Notes: generated by a model from the sequence alone, not told the origin. Positions 37,301 through 46,335 are shown, counted from the first letter of the stretch. The stretch is 64,000 bases of DNA from Chitinophagaceae bacterium (GCA_016720825.1 JADKJV010000005.1:157385-221384), one strand, 5' to 3'. A program made the numbers and translations.

Positions 37301-37984
37301 CCACACAGCAAATTTCGGGAAGTCAACAAAAAATGTCATGTCTGCAAAAGCATACACATACCAGCTGCCAAGCGGATCTTCTGTTGCAGATACTGCAAGC
37401 ACCAATGTGTTTACATAACTCGTTACACCGTTGCTGTAACCAAATTCAGTCAGCAGCCAGCGGTTAGCCAGTTTATCATATTGCAGGATCGGGTCACCGA
37501 TACCCTGCACACCGGTAATGGTGCTGAAAGTTTTCTGGGCAATCACCTGGCTGCCGTCTTTGTTGAATATTTTCATCAAAGCCCCGCTGCCGGAGTTGAT
37601 CATTTGTATAATATGATTCGGGCCTGCAGTAATTACAGGATCTGAAGGGTTCACGGAAGTATAACCCATACCATTTACATTCGTGCCAATCGTGGCAGAG
37701 AGGGCTTCCACCCTGTTCTGCTCATTCCCATGTTGTAATACGGGATCAACCACACCGGGCACATTTACCTGGAACGGTTTGATCACAGCTGTTTTTTTGG
37801 GGAAACCAATCAGGCCGTTTTCATCCCGGATCACTTTAGGTTTGAATGCCGGATCAGTATCCGGCATAATGCCCAGTGGCATGGTCTTTCTGACCAGCCG
37901 GCCGGTTATCAGTTCAGGGTCTGAAACCTGTGAAATTGCAGAAAGGCTGGTCATAACCAGCAGGAGCAGGAAGCATTTTCTCAT
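34397..37984 (-). CDS. Large T9SS sorting-domain surface protein with Calx-beta domain
   Basis: 1195 residues. Signal peptide (about 1-18, SAISQ). An N-terminal domain of about 420 residues looks like a secreted propeller or carbohydrate-active-type fold (TAGPNHIIQMINSGSGALMK, DPILQYDKLANRWLL). A Calx-beta domain follows at about 545-660 (ATLGSDYTITPASVTVSSGT, ISLGYTINAQGG). Next comes a domain at about 690-860 and the C-terminal T9SS type A domain (about 1115-1195, LLINPNPASDVCRLQIPELQ). It should be secreted by T9SS and stay on the surface. Preceded and followed by hairpin-rich noncoding DNA; no operon partner. Confidence 0.88.
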   Translation of the reverse strand: MRKCFLLLLVMTSLSAISQVSDPELITGRLVRKTMPLGIMPDTDPAFKPKVIRDENGLIGFPKKTAVIKPFQVNVPGVVDPVLQHGNEQNRVEALSATIGTNVNGMGYTSVNPSDPVITAGPNHIIQMINSGSGALMKIFNKDGSQVIAQKTFSTITGVQGIGDPILQYDKLANRWLLTEFGYSNGVTSYVNTLVLAVSATEDPLGSWYVYAFADMTFFVDFPKFAVWGDGYYATSNDFNTAGTAYLGSSVYAFDRTSMLAGAPTAAGIRTRLTHADGRFFSMAPVTVEGPLAPPGGSKAMFMYYTDDAGTADPADVDSIYMFTMTPDFVTPANTVISAPTRFVPAAFDEVLCTATRGRCIDQQTNTTLDLEDLAGRFSNRIVYRNFGTHEGILCNLTVDADGLGKGGIRWMELRKTAGWGIYQEGTWAPDANERWLGSLDYDAIGNIALAYNVSGTTANPSIRFTGRNACDPLGTMTLTETTIVAGTASNGSNRYGDYNSLVIDPATDRDFWFTAQHNSGATTWNTRITQITLNNCTPLTKVRFSSNEFLAYEDSLKTAGTGCQLYKDYTTNVVIDAAPSQPAIVTFTTGGTATLGSDYTITPASVTVSSGTLSVPVTIRVFSDDNIEGTETISLGYTINAQGGNATADTYNQSCVIKVIDNDNSITIQQNASLLLAEGFGTAAAPGTSSGTWTVINPNTATNTWVYSANGGTGITTGAAHITNNVTTNPLTYTVTVSDTATLRSPLVDASGIPAVGGDSLKLFIRYKSNGELFSGTYYDFGRLRYSLDGTNFITIPGTPILQGVTALTDLTVALPASLKGQQFYIGYYWQNDNSAGTQPPFTLDSTSVYVSAGKIESAAASTATAYITSVQPVNFISSADGELIGTIKNSGNIGCITASVPVAGNGRTAATINGAPANRSNKVIQITPANAYSGNYTVTLYFTAAELAVWGGSAVNLRILKVADADPLGATITGQIFPASVSDNLATRGYISYTATCTGFSKFMLTDAPATVLAVSDLQFTAAAQRTNILLNWSTRTETENRGFNIERSTDGRNFSTLSFVAGVGNSTVLSRYQYADNTAEPGVLYYYRLRQTGLNGYEHLSDIRKAKINSKQSLLLINPNPASDVCRLQIPELQANCVITVTDNQGRVVIRKNSQSLTGGGYDLDISKLAPAVYTIKVVTGKMSYTGKLVKH

Positions 37985-38194
37985 AATTAAAAATATCTGC
38001 TAAAAATAGGAAGATAGGGTGAGATATAAAGTTGATTTTTATAGCAAATACACGCCATAACTGAAATCCCAAAACACACGGCTTTCAATACTTGAGGTTA
38101 TACCTGTCTTTAAGCCAGGGAAATTCATTTCAGGGTATTCCCGGAACGGCCTTAGTGATCGCCTATAGTATCATGCGGGCCGGTAATAACCGCA

Positions 38195-38356
38195 CTATGG
38201 CAGTTTCATGGCATTTTGCTGTATAAATACTTCATGCATTTTCAGCAGTATCCACTCCATGAACTGCTTCCTGAACCGGCTCACCATGGCAAATGCAAAA
38301 AGGAAAGCGAGGCCAAATGCCGCTATCGCAATTTGATTTTTTTCAGGGGAAATCAT
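38195..38356 (-). CDS. Small single-pass membrane protein (53 residues)
   Basis: MISPEKNQIAIAAFGLAFLF begins this short frame: one membrane helix at about 9-24, then a basic amphipathic tail (SRFRKQFMEWILLKMHEVF). Codon use and hydrophobic pattern look genuine and there is no larger competing gene. Located at the left border of the stress island. No homologue recognised. Confidence 0.5.
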   Translation of the reverse strand: MISPEKNQIAIAAFGLAFLFAFAMVSRFRKQFMEWILLKMHEVFIQQNAMKLP

Positions 38357-38484
38357 ATCCGGTTTTTTAAATTAAAGAATCCGATGATCCATATTGCCGC
38401 TGAAGATTATGTCCTGATCTGTAACAATAATGCCGGCATTTACCCGGCGGGCAGCCGTTATTCTGATAATAAAGATTTAAACAC

Positions 38485-38871
38485 TTACACGGCCCATTTA
38501 CCTTTCAACTGGTAGGCGGCCAGCACGATCATAACACTGCCAAACATATAAACACCCTGGAGCCAGTGAACATCACTGATCATAATAAATTCAACGAGCA
38601 TCCAGCCTCCTGACACAATACCTCCGGCAATTGCCCAATTATACCGGGAAGGATGATTGCGCAGGATAAATATTACAGCTATCATATTAACACCTCCCAC
38701 AACTGCACATAACAATATCCCGGGTACCAGGAAGTTTTGAAATGGTGTTTCGTACAACAGCCCGGTTGACAAAGCTAACAGCGAGCCATCCGGCACAATA
38801 ACCATCAGTATACCCGAAATAATGGCCGATACAGCCACAATGGAATTCATTATAAAGAGTATTGATTTCAT
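38485..38871 (-). CDS. Four-helix membrane protein
   Basis: 128 residues with four hydrophobic segments (about 5-27, 48-70, 80-98, 105-123), no signal peptide and a short cytosolic tail. Such small integral membrane proteins of unknown function are common near stress genes. At the left end of the stress island, reading toward the small 53-residue protein. No motif allows assignment. Confidence 0.65.
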   Translation of the reverse strand: MKSILFIMNSIVAVSAIISGILMVIVPDGSLLALSTGLLYETPFQNFLVPGILLCAVVGGVNMIAVIFILRNHPSRYNWAIAGGIVSGGWMLVEFIMISDVHWLQGVYMFGSVMIVLAAYQLKGKWAV

Positions 38872-39153
38872 ATTGATTAATTTCCTTTATAGTTATCAAT
38901 CAACTTGCCCGGTTTTTCGGGCCTGCTCCTTCTCTGCTATGCCGGTCAGCTCTTTCCGGCATTAATATTTACAATGATATTCTATCACAAAACTACCGGG
39001 CATACCAGGGCCGCGGAATGATGACGGATAGTAAAAACAGTGATTGCAGTCAAGCAAAGGGATAATTACAGAAAACTAGGGGAGCACTGTTGTGGTGCCA
39101 TCTGATTTCTTTCCCGAAACAAACAAACCGGCGTTCCGGAAACCCACCCGCCT

Positions 39154-39999
39154 TCAGATTGTCAGCACAAGCAGCGGAATGGCAGTATGGTATGACATTT
39201 TTTTAGTCATACTCCGGTGAAAAATGCTTTTCAGTAAAGGGCGTTTATGGGTAATCATGGCAACAATATGGATTTGATTTTCCTGAATATATTTTTCCAT
39301 GATTTTTTCAAACCCGTGTCCGTAAAGTTTACTGAATGAAATAAGATTCCAGTCATACGCCTGTTGTAAACGGGAGGCATATTCATTTCCCAGCTGGTCC
39401 ATGGTTGACGTCCGGGCCGGATGAGCCCGTCCGGGGTTTGCGATATGTACAAAATGCAATTGCGCATTAAACAGTTTTGACAAAAAAACCACCGGGCGGA
39501 TAACATCTCCGGTTCCTTCTTCCGGTTTATTCAATGCAAGCAGGATATTCCGCGGAACTTCCCATTCACTGAGCAACGGGATTACCAATACCGGTATATC
39601 CGTTTTGCCGATCAGTCCGGCCGTTTTACTGCCGAAAATTTTTTCACTGGCAGCGGCACTGCCCAGCGTTCCCATAACTATCAGATCTGCCTTGCTCTTT
39701 ACGGCTGCTTCGGCAACCGAGTCAATCACTGACCCTTCGTATACAGCCGTCTGCACAGAAACACGTTCAGATGTTTCAATGCTTTTCTTGCGCATTTGCA
39801 ATTGTTCTTTGCTTTCCAGGATCAGTTTCCGGTTGAATGATTCTTTTAAAGCCACATTATCGGAAAACGAATGACCCGGCAAATCGCAGGCATGTACCAG
39901 GATGATTTTTGCATTTGTGTAGCAGGCTAATCTTACCGCATAATCCAGGGCTTTGTCTGCATTCGGTGAGAAATCGGTAGGAACCAGTATCTTTTTCAT
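39154..39999 (-). CDS. Tandem universal stress protein
   Basis: 281 residues with two Usp domains. First (about 1-145): MKKILVPTDFSPNADKALDY and ADLIVMGTLGSAAASEKIFG with the ATP-binding-type G-2x-G-9x-G(S/T) loop. Second (about 150-281) is shorter and more diverged, ending AIPLLVLTI. UspA proteins bind ATP and help survival under energy or oxidative stress. A Crp/Fnr-type box lies upstream at 40051. Part of a cluster of three such genes within 12 kb. Confidence 0.92.
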   Translation of the reverse strand: MKKILVPTDFSPNADKALDYAVRLACYTNAKIILVHACDLPGHSFSDNVALKESFNRKLILESKEQLQMRKKSIETSERVSVQTAVYEGSVIDSVAEAAVKSKADLIVMGTLGSAAASEKIFGSKTAGLIGKTDIPVLVIPLLSEWEVPRNILLALNKPEEGTGDVIRPVVFLSKLFNAQLHFVHIANPGRAHPARTSTMDQLGNEYASRLQQAYDWNLISFSKLYGHGFEKIMEKYIQENQIHIVAMITHKRPLLKSIFHRSMTKKMSYHTAIPLLVLTI

Positions 40000-40023
40000 T
40001 TCAGGGTTTGCTTAGGCAATAAA

Positions 40024-40062
40024 ATTACCAGCGTCTGCGGCTTCAGGCTCTGATACCTGTCA
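40024..40062 (-). promoter_or_regulatory. Crp/Fnr-type box and -7-like element of Usp gene
   Basis: TGATACCTGTCA at 40051-40062 (centre 40056.5). On the minus strand TAATTTTA starts at 40027, matching 7 of 8 bases of TAnnTTTG, 29.5 bp from the box centre. It sits between the divergent Usp and PLD genes. Confidence 0.5.
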
Positions 40063-40150
40063 GCGAATTCACTGATGCCCGTTACTGTGGCCATGGTACA
40101 GGATAACTATCTTGTTTGCGACAGAATCAATTTCTGCAGGAAAAAGATTT

Positions 40151-41314
40151 ATGTATGCCGCCGGTAAAATAATGAATCCCAGTCCAGTCTTGAAAAATAC
40201 CGTACAGTTAATCCGTGGCGGAAAACCTTATTTTGATTTACTCATCCGGCTGATAAACGAAGCCCGGGAAAGCGTGCACCTGCAAACCTATATTTTTGAT
40301 GATGATGAAACCGGCCGGGATGTGGGTGAAGCGCTCAAGGCAGCCGCTCGGAGAAATGTATCTGTTCATTTACTCGCTGATGGTTATGCCTCCCAGGTGA
40401 TGTCTGCCAAATATATCAGCGAGTTGCGGGAAGCAGGGGTACATGTCCGCTTTTTTGAGCCCCTACTGAAAAGCAAGTATTTTTATTTCGGCAGGCGTAT
40501 GCACCATAAAGTGTTTGTTGCCGACACCCGCTATTGCCTGGTAGGAGGCATCAATATTACCAACCGCTATAATGATCTCCCGGGTAAGCCTGCCTGGCTT
40601 GATTTTGCCCTGTATGCTGAAGGGGAAATTGCCCGGCAGCTATGCATACTTTGCTGGAAGACATGGAACGGGTTTCCGTCTAAAATGGGAAAAACGCCCT
40701 GTGAGGAAAAACCGGAAGGCTTCCAGCAAAGGATAAAAATGCGGAGGAATGACTGGGTCCGCCGGAAAAATGAAATTTCTGAAAGTTACATCGGGATACT
40801 CCGTCAAGCCAAATCACACATCACAATTCTAAGCAGTTACTTTTTGCCCGGTAAAATCATACGATCCCTGCTGGAAAAATCTGCCAGCCGGGGTGTTAAA
40901 ATCCGGATCATTACAGCCGGTCCTTCTGACGTAATGGTGGCAAAATATGCCGAAAGATGGTTATACGCCTGGCTGCTCAGGAATAATATTGAATTATACG
41001 AATACCAGCCTGCAGTTTTACATGCTAAAGTGGCTGTATGCGACAGTAAGTGGTTCACCATCGGATCATATAACGTTAATAATATAAGCGCCTACACGAG
41101 TATAGAACTGAATCTTGATGTTTTTGAACCTGTACTTGCCGCCCAAACGGAAGAAATTATAAATGAGATCGTCCTGAAAGACTGTAAATCTATTACGCCG
41201 GATAAAATTGCACGGAAAGTGACCGTTTTCACAAGACTCACACAGTGGCTCTCTTACCAGCTTATCCGGATGATATTTTACATGCTGACCTTTTATTATA
41301 AACGGAAAAGCTGA
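40151..41314 (+). CDS. Cardiolipin synthase-like phospholipase D protein
   Basis: About 387 residues. Two HKD motifs: HHKVFVADTRYCLVGGIN (first) and HAKVAVCDSKWFTIGSYN (second), the hallmark of the phospholipase D superfamily, here the bacterial cardiolipin synthase branch lacking N-terminal membrane helices. Likely transfers phosphatidyl groups in the inner membrane, or is a PLD-type nuclease; the first is more likely. Start is uncertain: 40151 has an upstream AGGA; TTG at 40112 and ATG at 40172 are alternatives. Divergent from the Usp gene, so it may share control. Confidence 0.85.
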   Translation: MYAAGKIMNPSPVLKNTVQLIRGGKPYFDLLIRLINEARESVHLQTYIFDDDETGRDVGEALKAAARRNVSVHLLADGYASQVMSAKYISELREAGVHVRFFEPLLKSKYFYFGRRMHHKVFVADTRYCLVGGINITNRYNDLPGKPAWLDFALYAEGEIARQLCILCWKTWNGFPSKMGKTPCEEKPEGFQQRIKMRRNDWVRRKNEISESYIGILRQAKSHITILSSYFLPGKIIRSLLEKSASRGVKIRIITAGPSDVMVAKYAERWLYAWLLRNNIELYEYQPAVLHAKVAVCDSKWFTIGSYNVNNISAYTSIELNLDVFEPVLAAQTEEIINEIVLKDCKSITPDKIARKVTVFTRLTQWLSYQLIRMIFYMLTFYYKRKS

Positions 41315-41486
41315 TGACAAACAGGTAAGGGTGCTTTCCCTTTCCGTTCCGGGTTTTATTGATAACCGTCATTTCAAAAAATGATGCAGAATATGATCCT
41401 GCATAAAACACCAGTTTACCTTTATGCTCAAATAAGGCTGGAATGCCTGTAATAAACAATCTGTCTCACACTTAAATACTGTGGCT

Positions 41487-41894
41487 ATGACTGGGTTAAA
41501 ATTAAAACAATTGCAATATGAATCTGACACCTGGAAACGATTGCTCGGTTTCCTGACAGATGAAAATATCAACCTGAAAAACAGGCTTTCAGAAATCCTC
41601 CGGGATGATTTTGAAAGCAGTTTACTGGATGTGCTGGAAATTTTTCAAAACAGATTCATCAATGAAGACAATATGATAGGGCTGCTCCGCAATGAAATAA
41701 AAGAATATGACAGGGTCCTGATAAGGGAAAATTTCGAGGACGGGCACCTGAAGAATGAAGTAGTAACCCTGCTGAAAAAGTTGCGGAATAATATGAAATA
41801 CGCTGAGATTGAATCCGGGAAACTCAGACGTGATTTTAACAGCTATATCACGGAAAATATTTACAAAATGGAGGTCAGCACACCGGGGTATTAA
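41487..41894 (+). CDS. Coiled-coil hypothetical protein
   Basis: 135 residues, highly charged and helical (LKLKQLQYESDTWKRLLGFL ... NEIKEYDRVLIREN), predicted coiled coil over most of its length. No signal peptide or membrane segment. Start placed at ATG 41487 (GTG at 41481 is possible). Resembles small helical proteins encoded near stress genes in related genomes, but I cannot name a family. Confidence 0.6.
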   Translation: MTGLKLKQLQYESDTWKRLLGFLTDENINLKNRLSEILRDDFESSLLDVLEIFQNRFINEDNMIGLLRNEIKEYDRVLIRENFEDGHLKNEVVTLLKKLRNNMKYAEIESGKLRRDFNSYITENIYKMEVSTPGY

Positions 41895-41953
41895 TGCAAA
41901 CCGCCAGCTGCTGTTTTGAGTCCGGATATGCTGATATCAATTCGCAATTCCGG

Positions 41954-41996
41954 TGACAGCCATCATTTTTCTGTGCGCTTCGCCCTGATAAATTGC
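41954..41996 (+). promoter_or_regulatory. Crp/Fnr-type box and -7-like element of lipoprotein gene
   Basis: TGACAGCCATCA at 41954-41965 (centre 41959.5) and TAAATTGC at 41989-41996. Distance from box centre to TA is 29.5 bp, as in the other promoters of this set. The gene starts at 42020. Confidence 0.5.
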
Positions 41997-42019
41997 AGGA
42001 GCACATTAAACTGTTTTTT

Positions 42020-42672
42020 ATGAAAAAGCTGATTGGTGTATTTGCAGTAATCCTGTTCCTGGCAGCAGGCTGCACAACAACCAGGATCACTTCTTCCTGG
42101 AAAGCACAGAACACGGTGCCACAGAAATATAATAAGATCCTCGTGCTTGGCCTGATCAGGGAAACAGACCGCAGCCTGCAGGAAAATATGGAAAATCATT
42201 TTGCAGAAGATCTCAGGGAACAGGGCTACCAGGCGGTTACTTCCCTGCAGGAATATGGCCCGAAATATTTTGAAAATATGGATGAAGAAACCGCTGTCAG
42301 CAAACTGAAAAACAGCGGCATTGATGCGGTGGTAACTATTGTACTGCTCGACAAGGAAAAGAAAAGAGATATGTGGCCGGCTATACCTTCTATTCACCCT
42401 ACGGCTATTACTATAACCGCTTCTGGGGTTACCGGAGCACCCTTTACCGCAGGATTTATGAACCCGGATACTATATAACTGACACAAAGTATTTCTGGGA
42501 AAGTAATCTGTACGACATGAACACACAAAAACTTGTCTTTTCTGTACAAACAAGGTCTTTTGATCCTTCCAGCTCAGAAAGCCTGGGTCATGAATATGGC
42601 CAGCTGATTGTGAGCAATATGGTCAAACAAAATGTATTACAGCACCTGATTACACAACCTAAGGGTTTCTGA
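42020..42672 (+). pseudogene. DUF4136-like lipoprotein, frameshifted
   Basis: Begins MKKLIGVFAVILFLAAGC, a lipoprotein signal with lipobox LAAGC. Continues TTTRITSSWKAQNTVPQKYN and GYQAVTSLQEYGPKYFENMD. At 42362-42365 (A-run of four) one base is missing; the next frame reads YVAGYTFYSPYGYYYNRFWG and goes on to a stop at 42672. The joined product is about 217 residues. Family resembles DUF4136/GNA1162-type lipoproteins. Located right after the coiled-coil gene, with its own Crp/Fnr-type box. Confidence 0.75.
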
Positions 42673-42739
42673 AACGGTACAGTTTTTACACCATTAAACC
42701 TTAACTTAAACGGGATCGTAATAAAATACTGTCCCGTTT

Positions 42740-43798
42740 TTAATTTCTCAGGCTATTCAGTTTCTGGTAGTTAAGGATGATGATCTTTCCTTCCCTGATA
42801 TCAATCAGCTTCTCGTTCCGGAAATCACCCAGCGTACGGATCAGGGATTCGGTGGCGGTACCCGCAATAGAGGATAAACTTTCCCTGTTAATACTGATAA
42901 CAAATTTCTCCTCCGGTTTTTGTTTGTATTTTTTTTGAAGTGTAAGGAGTGCTTCAGCCACTTTTTTGCGCAAGGAATTATAGGCAAGCCCCAGGAGGTG
43001 TTCTTCCTTGTCCGTAATATTTTTTGCGAGCAGTTTAATAAATTTCCGCGCAACATTGGGGTTACTGTTCAGCAATTCATCAAAATCTTCTTTCGGTATC
43101 ACTGCCAGTTCCGTTTCCTCAAGCGTTTCAGCAGTATCCTTATACACGGTGCCTTCGAGCAGTGCAACGTGTCCCAGGAAATCTCCCGGGCTGTACAGAT
43201 CCGTTACCAGTTCCTTTCCTTCATCATTGGTCTTATACACTTTAACTTTCCCCTTGAGTATATAGTACAGTTTGTTGGGGTGGTTCCCTTCTGAATAAAT
43301 AATCTGTTTTTTCCTGAATTTATTGATATTCCTCCCTTCAGTCAGCGTTTCCAGTGCATGCTGGGCAGAAGTGGTTTCCAGCAACTGATCCATCCCTGCC
43401 AGGCCCGGGGAAAATTCCTGTTCCAGCATTTCATGCTTTTTGATCCGGCTTTCCACTGCATTCAGGAGCTCCGTGCCGGAAAAAGGCTTGGTGATATAAT
43501 CATCAGCACCCAGCTCCATCCCTTTCCTGAAATCGTTTTTTTCAGCCCTGGCCGTCAGGAAAATAAATGGCGTATTCTTTATCGTCTCATTTTTATGTAT
43601 CGCATGCAGCACTCCGTAACCATCCAGTACCGGCATCATAATATCACAGATGATCAGGTCTGGCTTTTCTGCAAGTGCTTTTTCCACACCTTCTTTGCCG
43701 TTTTGCGCTGTCACAACATGGTAGTTGGAAAGCTCCAGAATCTCCGCCGTATTTGCGCGAACATCCTCATTGTCCTCGATCAACAGTATATTTTTCAT
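42740..43798 (-). CDS. Response regulator with cNMP-binding domain and Crp-type HTH
   Basis: 352 residues. Receiver domain (about 1-120) with phospho-acceptor Asp in DLIICDIMMP and the switch Lys in YITKPFS. A cyclic-nucleotide-binding fold (about 150-260, KLYYILKGKVKVYKTNDEGK ... SPGDFLGHVALLEG), then a Crp/Fnr winged helix (about 275-345). The recognition helix (GTATESLIRTL) keeps Glu and Arg at the positions that contact TGA in Crp and Fnr. It lies 2 bp after the sensor kinase gene. Such hybrid regulators are known in Bacteroidota. It is the best candidate for binding the TGAY-N4-RTCA boxes in this window. Confidence 0.92.
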   Translation of the reverse strand: MKNILLIEDNEDVRANTAEILELSNYHVVTAQNGKEGVEKALAEKPDLIICDIMMPVLDGYGVLHAIHKNETIKNTPFIFLTARAEKNDFRKGMELGADDYITKPFSGTELLNAVESRIKKHEMLEQEFSPGLAGMDQLLETTSAQHALETLTEGRNINKFRKKQIIYSEGNHPNKLYYILKGKVKVYKTNDEGKELVTDLYSPGDFLGHVALLEGTVYKDTAETLEETELAVIPKEDFDELLNSNPNVARKFIKLLAKNITDKEEHLLGLAYNSLRKKVAEALLTLQKKYKQKPEEKFVISINRESLSSIAGTATESLIRTLGDFRNEKLIDIREGKIIILNYQKLNSLRN

Positions 43799-43799
43799 A

Positions 43800-45440
43800 T
43801 CACGCAGATTTAGATTGAAAGGTTATTATAAATTCAGACCCTTTATCCAGTTCACTGTGGCACTGCACTTCGCCGTTCATCAGTTCCGCATATTTAGCCA
43901 CAATATGCAGGCCAAGACCTGTACCCTGTATATTGACCGCATTGGTACCACGGAAAAAGCGGTTCATCAGGTGTTTCTGGTCGCTGGCTGAAATTCCAAT
44001 TCCATAATCTTTCACCGAAAGCACCACCTGGCCTTCCCGGCAAACAGTCAGTATTTCAACCGGCATTGCTTCTGCAGAAAATTTACTGGCATTCGACACC
44101 AGGTTCATGATAATATGTTTCAGCAGTGATTGATCCATTAAAACTTCCACTGGTCCTTCGTGCCGGTATCTTATTTTCTGGTGTTTTCTCAGTGAGCTCT
44201 TTAATTCCCCGGTAAGCTGAACAACCAGTTCACGGAGATTAAACCGTGATAACCTGACCTGGATTTTACCTTCCTCAATTTTACCAACACTCAGGAAATC
44301 ATTAAGAATATCAGTAAGCATGTTTACAGAAGACACAATCCGCTGCAAATGTTTTTCCCTTTTTCCCTGGTCTTCTCCGGATGCGTACTTTTCAATGAGA
44401 TAGGCTGATGACAGCACGGTACTCAATGGCGTACGGAATTCATGGGATGCCATGGAAACAAATCTTGACTTCAGCTCACTTAGTTCCCGCTCTTTCTTTA
44501 AGGATTCAAGCAGTGCCTCTTCGGTTTTTTTTCTGTCAGATATATCCACCGCGATTCCCATATAACCTGTGATTTCGCCGGCATTATCCCGGATGGCAGT
44601 AATACTCAGCAGAACCGGAAAACGGGTCAGGTCTTTCCTGATAAGTGTAAATTGTTCCTCGGTGTGGATATTCCTTCTGGATTTTTCAACCAGCACATCA
44701 AAATCCTCCTTGATGTTAACACCGAATTTCTCAAACAATTCCTTACGCCGTTCATTGAGCTCTGTGCGGTCATGCAGCAACATAGGTGTTTGCTGACCCA
44801 CAATTTCTGCGGCCTCGTAACCGGTACAGGCAACATACTCCGGATTAAAATAATTGATTATCCCGTTTTTGTCAGTTGCCATGATCATCACGCCGGCATT
44901 ATAAAATAAATTCCTTTGATAACGCAAAGCTTCCTCCAGGCGGTTTTTGGATAATTCCAGTTGCTTTGTTGTAAACTCCAGGTCAGCAGTCCTTTCCTTT
45001 ACTTTTGCTTCAAGTTCAGTATTAAGTTTGACGATTTCTGCTTCTGCATTTTTCCTGGCTGAAATATCCACGATAAATGCCATGGTGAAGTGATGCCGGC
45101 CTCGCTGGTAATTGTTCAGGCTTATTTCTACCGGGAATTCCGTCCCGTTTTTTTTCCGCGCAAACAGTCCGGGCAAAGAACCCATTAACCGTGTTTTTGG
45201 GTTTTCAAGATAATTCTTCAGATGCTTTTTGTGCTGGGTATGAAAACGGCCTGGAATAAGTGTTTCAATAGGCTGTCCATTGAGTTCATCTTCCGTATAA
45301 CCAAATTCCAACAACGCATACGGGTTCATTGAAACAATATTCCCGGATTCATCTGTAATAATGATCCCCATGGTAGCATAGTGGAAGATTGCTCCAAAGT
45401 GACTGGAAACACTCGTTTTACTTTGAGTAGGAATATCCAT
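43800..45440 (-). CDS. PAS-PAS histidine kinase
   Basis: 546 residues, no membrane segment, so cytosolic. Two PAS domains (about 12-130 and 175-300), a coiled segment between them, HisKA with phospho-acceptor His in SMASHEFRTPLSTVLSSAYL, and HATPase with N box IIMNLVSNASKFS, G1 DYGIGIS and G2 GTGLGLHI. Cytosolic PAS domains often sense redox, oxygen or ligand state. Encoded just upstream of the receiver/cNMP/HTH regulator, so the two form a two-component system. Confidence 0.94.
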   Translation of the reverse strand: MDIPTQSKTSVSSHFGAIFHYATMGIIITDESGNIVSMNPYALLEFGYTEDELNGQPIETLIPGRFHTQHKKHLKNYLENPKTRLMGSLPGLFARKKNGTEFPVEISLNNYQRGRHHFTMAFIVDISARKNAEAEIVKLNTELEAKVKERTADLEFTTKQLELSKNRLEEALRYQRNLFYNAGVMIMATDKNGIINYFNPEYVACTGYEAAEIVGQQTPMLLHDRTELNERRKELFEKFGVNIKEDFDVLVEKSRRNIHTEEQFTLIRKDLTRFPVLLSITAIRDNAGEITGYMGIAVDISDRKKTEEALLESLKKERELSELKSRFVSMASHEFRTPLSTVLSSAYLIEKYASGEDQGKREKHLQRIVSSVNMLTDILNDFLSVGKIEEGKIQVRLSRFNLRELVVQLTGELKSSLRKHQKIRYRHEGPVEVLMDQSLLKHIIMNLVSNASKFSAEAMPVEILTVCREGQVVLSVKDYGIGISASDQKHLMNRFFRGTNAVNIQGTGLGLHIVAKYAELMNGEVQCHSELDKGSEFIITFQSKSA

Positions 45441-45503
45441 AAATGAAGCCGTTGATACAGCTTTCCGCTTCCGTAAGTTCTCACAATAAAACAGATTTTT
45501 ATC

Positions 45504-45515
45504 TGACCGGCGTCA
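45504..45515 (-). promoter_or_regulatory. Palindrome upstream of histidine kinase gene
   Basis: TGACCGGCGTCA, an instance of the same TGAY-N4-RTCA pattern, 64 bp before the kinase start at 45440. I do not find a -7 element at the usual distance, so it could be autoregulatory or chance. Confidence 0.3.
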
Positions 45516-45638
45516 CCTGGCCGGTTAACATGCTGATGACTACGGAATTTTCACAAGCCGGGAGGCCCGTAAATTCATCATATATAAAAACTTCCACTTC
45601 ACGCTGGTATATAAGAAAAGCGTGATTTTGTGGCTCAC

Positions 45639-45953
45639 TCAGTGTTTATCCTTTTTGCCAAACAGGCTATTCAGCTTTTCACCTGCCTTTTCAGTTATTT
45701 TTTTGGCCAGAGACGAAAAGAAAAAATTAATTGTACTGCCCACCACGTTGCTTTCACAGGTCTTCTCTGCTGCTTTGCCATCCATCATACTGCAGTACAA
45801 ATCTTTAGCAAGACCGGCAGGCTTCATCATTGATTTCAGCTCTGTCCAGTTACCCCGGATCCTGCTCTCCAGTTCAGCCTGCCGGTGCTTTAATCTTTTT
45901 TTCTCCTCCTTCAGCTGGTGGATGCTTTTAATCTTCTTCATCGTCTTCTTCAT
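45639..45953 (-). CDS. Small basic helical protein of YtxH/YqjE-type operon
   Basis: 104 residues, strongly charged N-terminal helix (MKKIKSIHQLKEEKKRLKHR), then CSMMDGKAAEKTCESNVVGS. No membrane helix clear. It overlaps the previous gene by 26 bp and ends the operon of YtxH-like and holin-like genes. No family assigned. Confidence 0.6.
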   Translation of the reverse strand: MKKTMKKIKSIHQLKEEKKRLKHRQAELESRIRGNWTELKSMMKPAGLAKDLYCSMMDGKAAEKTCESNVVGSTINFFFSSLAKKITEKAGEKLNSLFGKKDKH

Positions 45954-46293
45954 TAGTTAATTGACGGATCATTGCATTCATTAAAGGCAACCTGATCAGT
46001 TTTCCCCTTGCTGTCCAGATTATGATTCCTGCCAGTAAAAAAATAAAGGCAACAATCAGAAAACCGGCCCATGTTTTACCGATCCAGGCTCCCACTACAA
46101 ATGACAGCGCCGTGCCTGCAAATAACACAAAGAAGAACATAACCATTACTACCACCAGGCCAGCCATGGCATTGGCGATAAGCGCAGAAACTTTTTCCGC
46201 TGTCCGGATTTTAACCGCTTCTATCCGTGTATTAATATATTCCCGGATATTGTCAGTCATCTCCCCGATTTTAGAAAATACCTTTTCCATCAT
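45928..46293 (-). CDS. YqjE/phage-holin-3_6-like membrane protein
   Basis: 121 residues with an N-terminal helix (MMEKVFSKIGEMTDNIREYI), two membrane segments (about 40-65 and 72-96), and an acidic tail. This matches the Actinobacterial holin-3_6/YqjE superfamily, common in Bacteroidota envelope-stress operons together with YtxH. Not evidence for a prophage. Second gene in a three-gene operon. Confidence 0.75.
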   Translation of the reverse strand: MMEKVFSKIGEMTDNIREYINTRIEAVKIRTAEKVSALIANAMAGLVVVMVMFFFVLFAGTALSFVVGAWIGKTWAGFLIVAFIFLLAGIIIWTARGKLIRLPLMNAMIRQLTNEEDDEED

Positions 46294-46335
46294 CCAGATT
46301 TAATTATACCAAAAACCATCTCTCCGGGATGATGC

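Noticed and set aside
38216..38515. 99-residue plus-strand frame
   Set aside because: Overlaps the small minus-strand membrane protein and the end of another gene; no coding character.
39041..39052. TGATTGCAGTCA, another TGAY-N4-RTCA palindrome
   Set aside because: No -7-like element at the expected spacing and 170 bp from the nearest start; likely chance.
45928..46293. Prophage, because of a holin-family protein
   Set aside because: It is YqjE-like in a YtxH stress operon; no other phage gene nearby.
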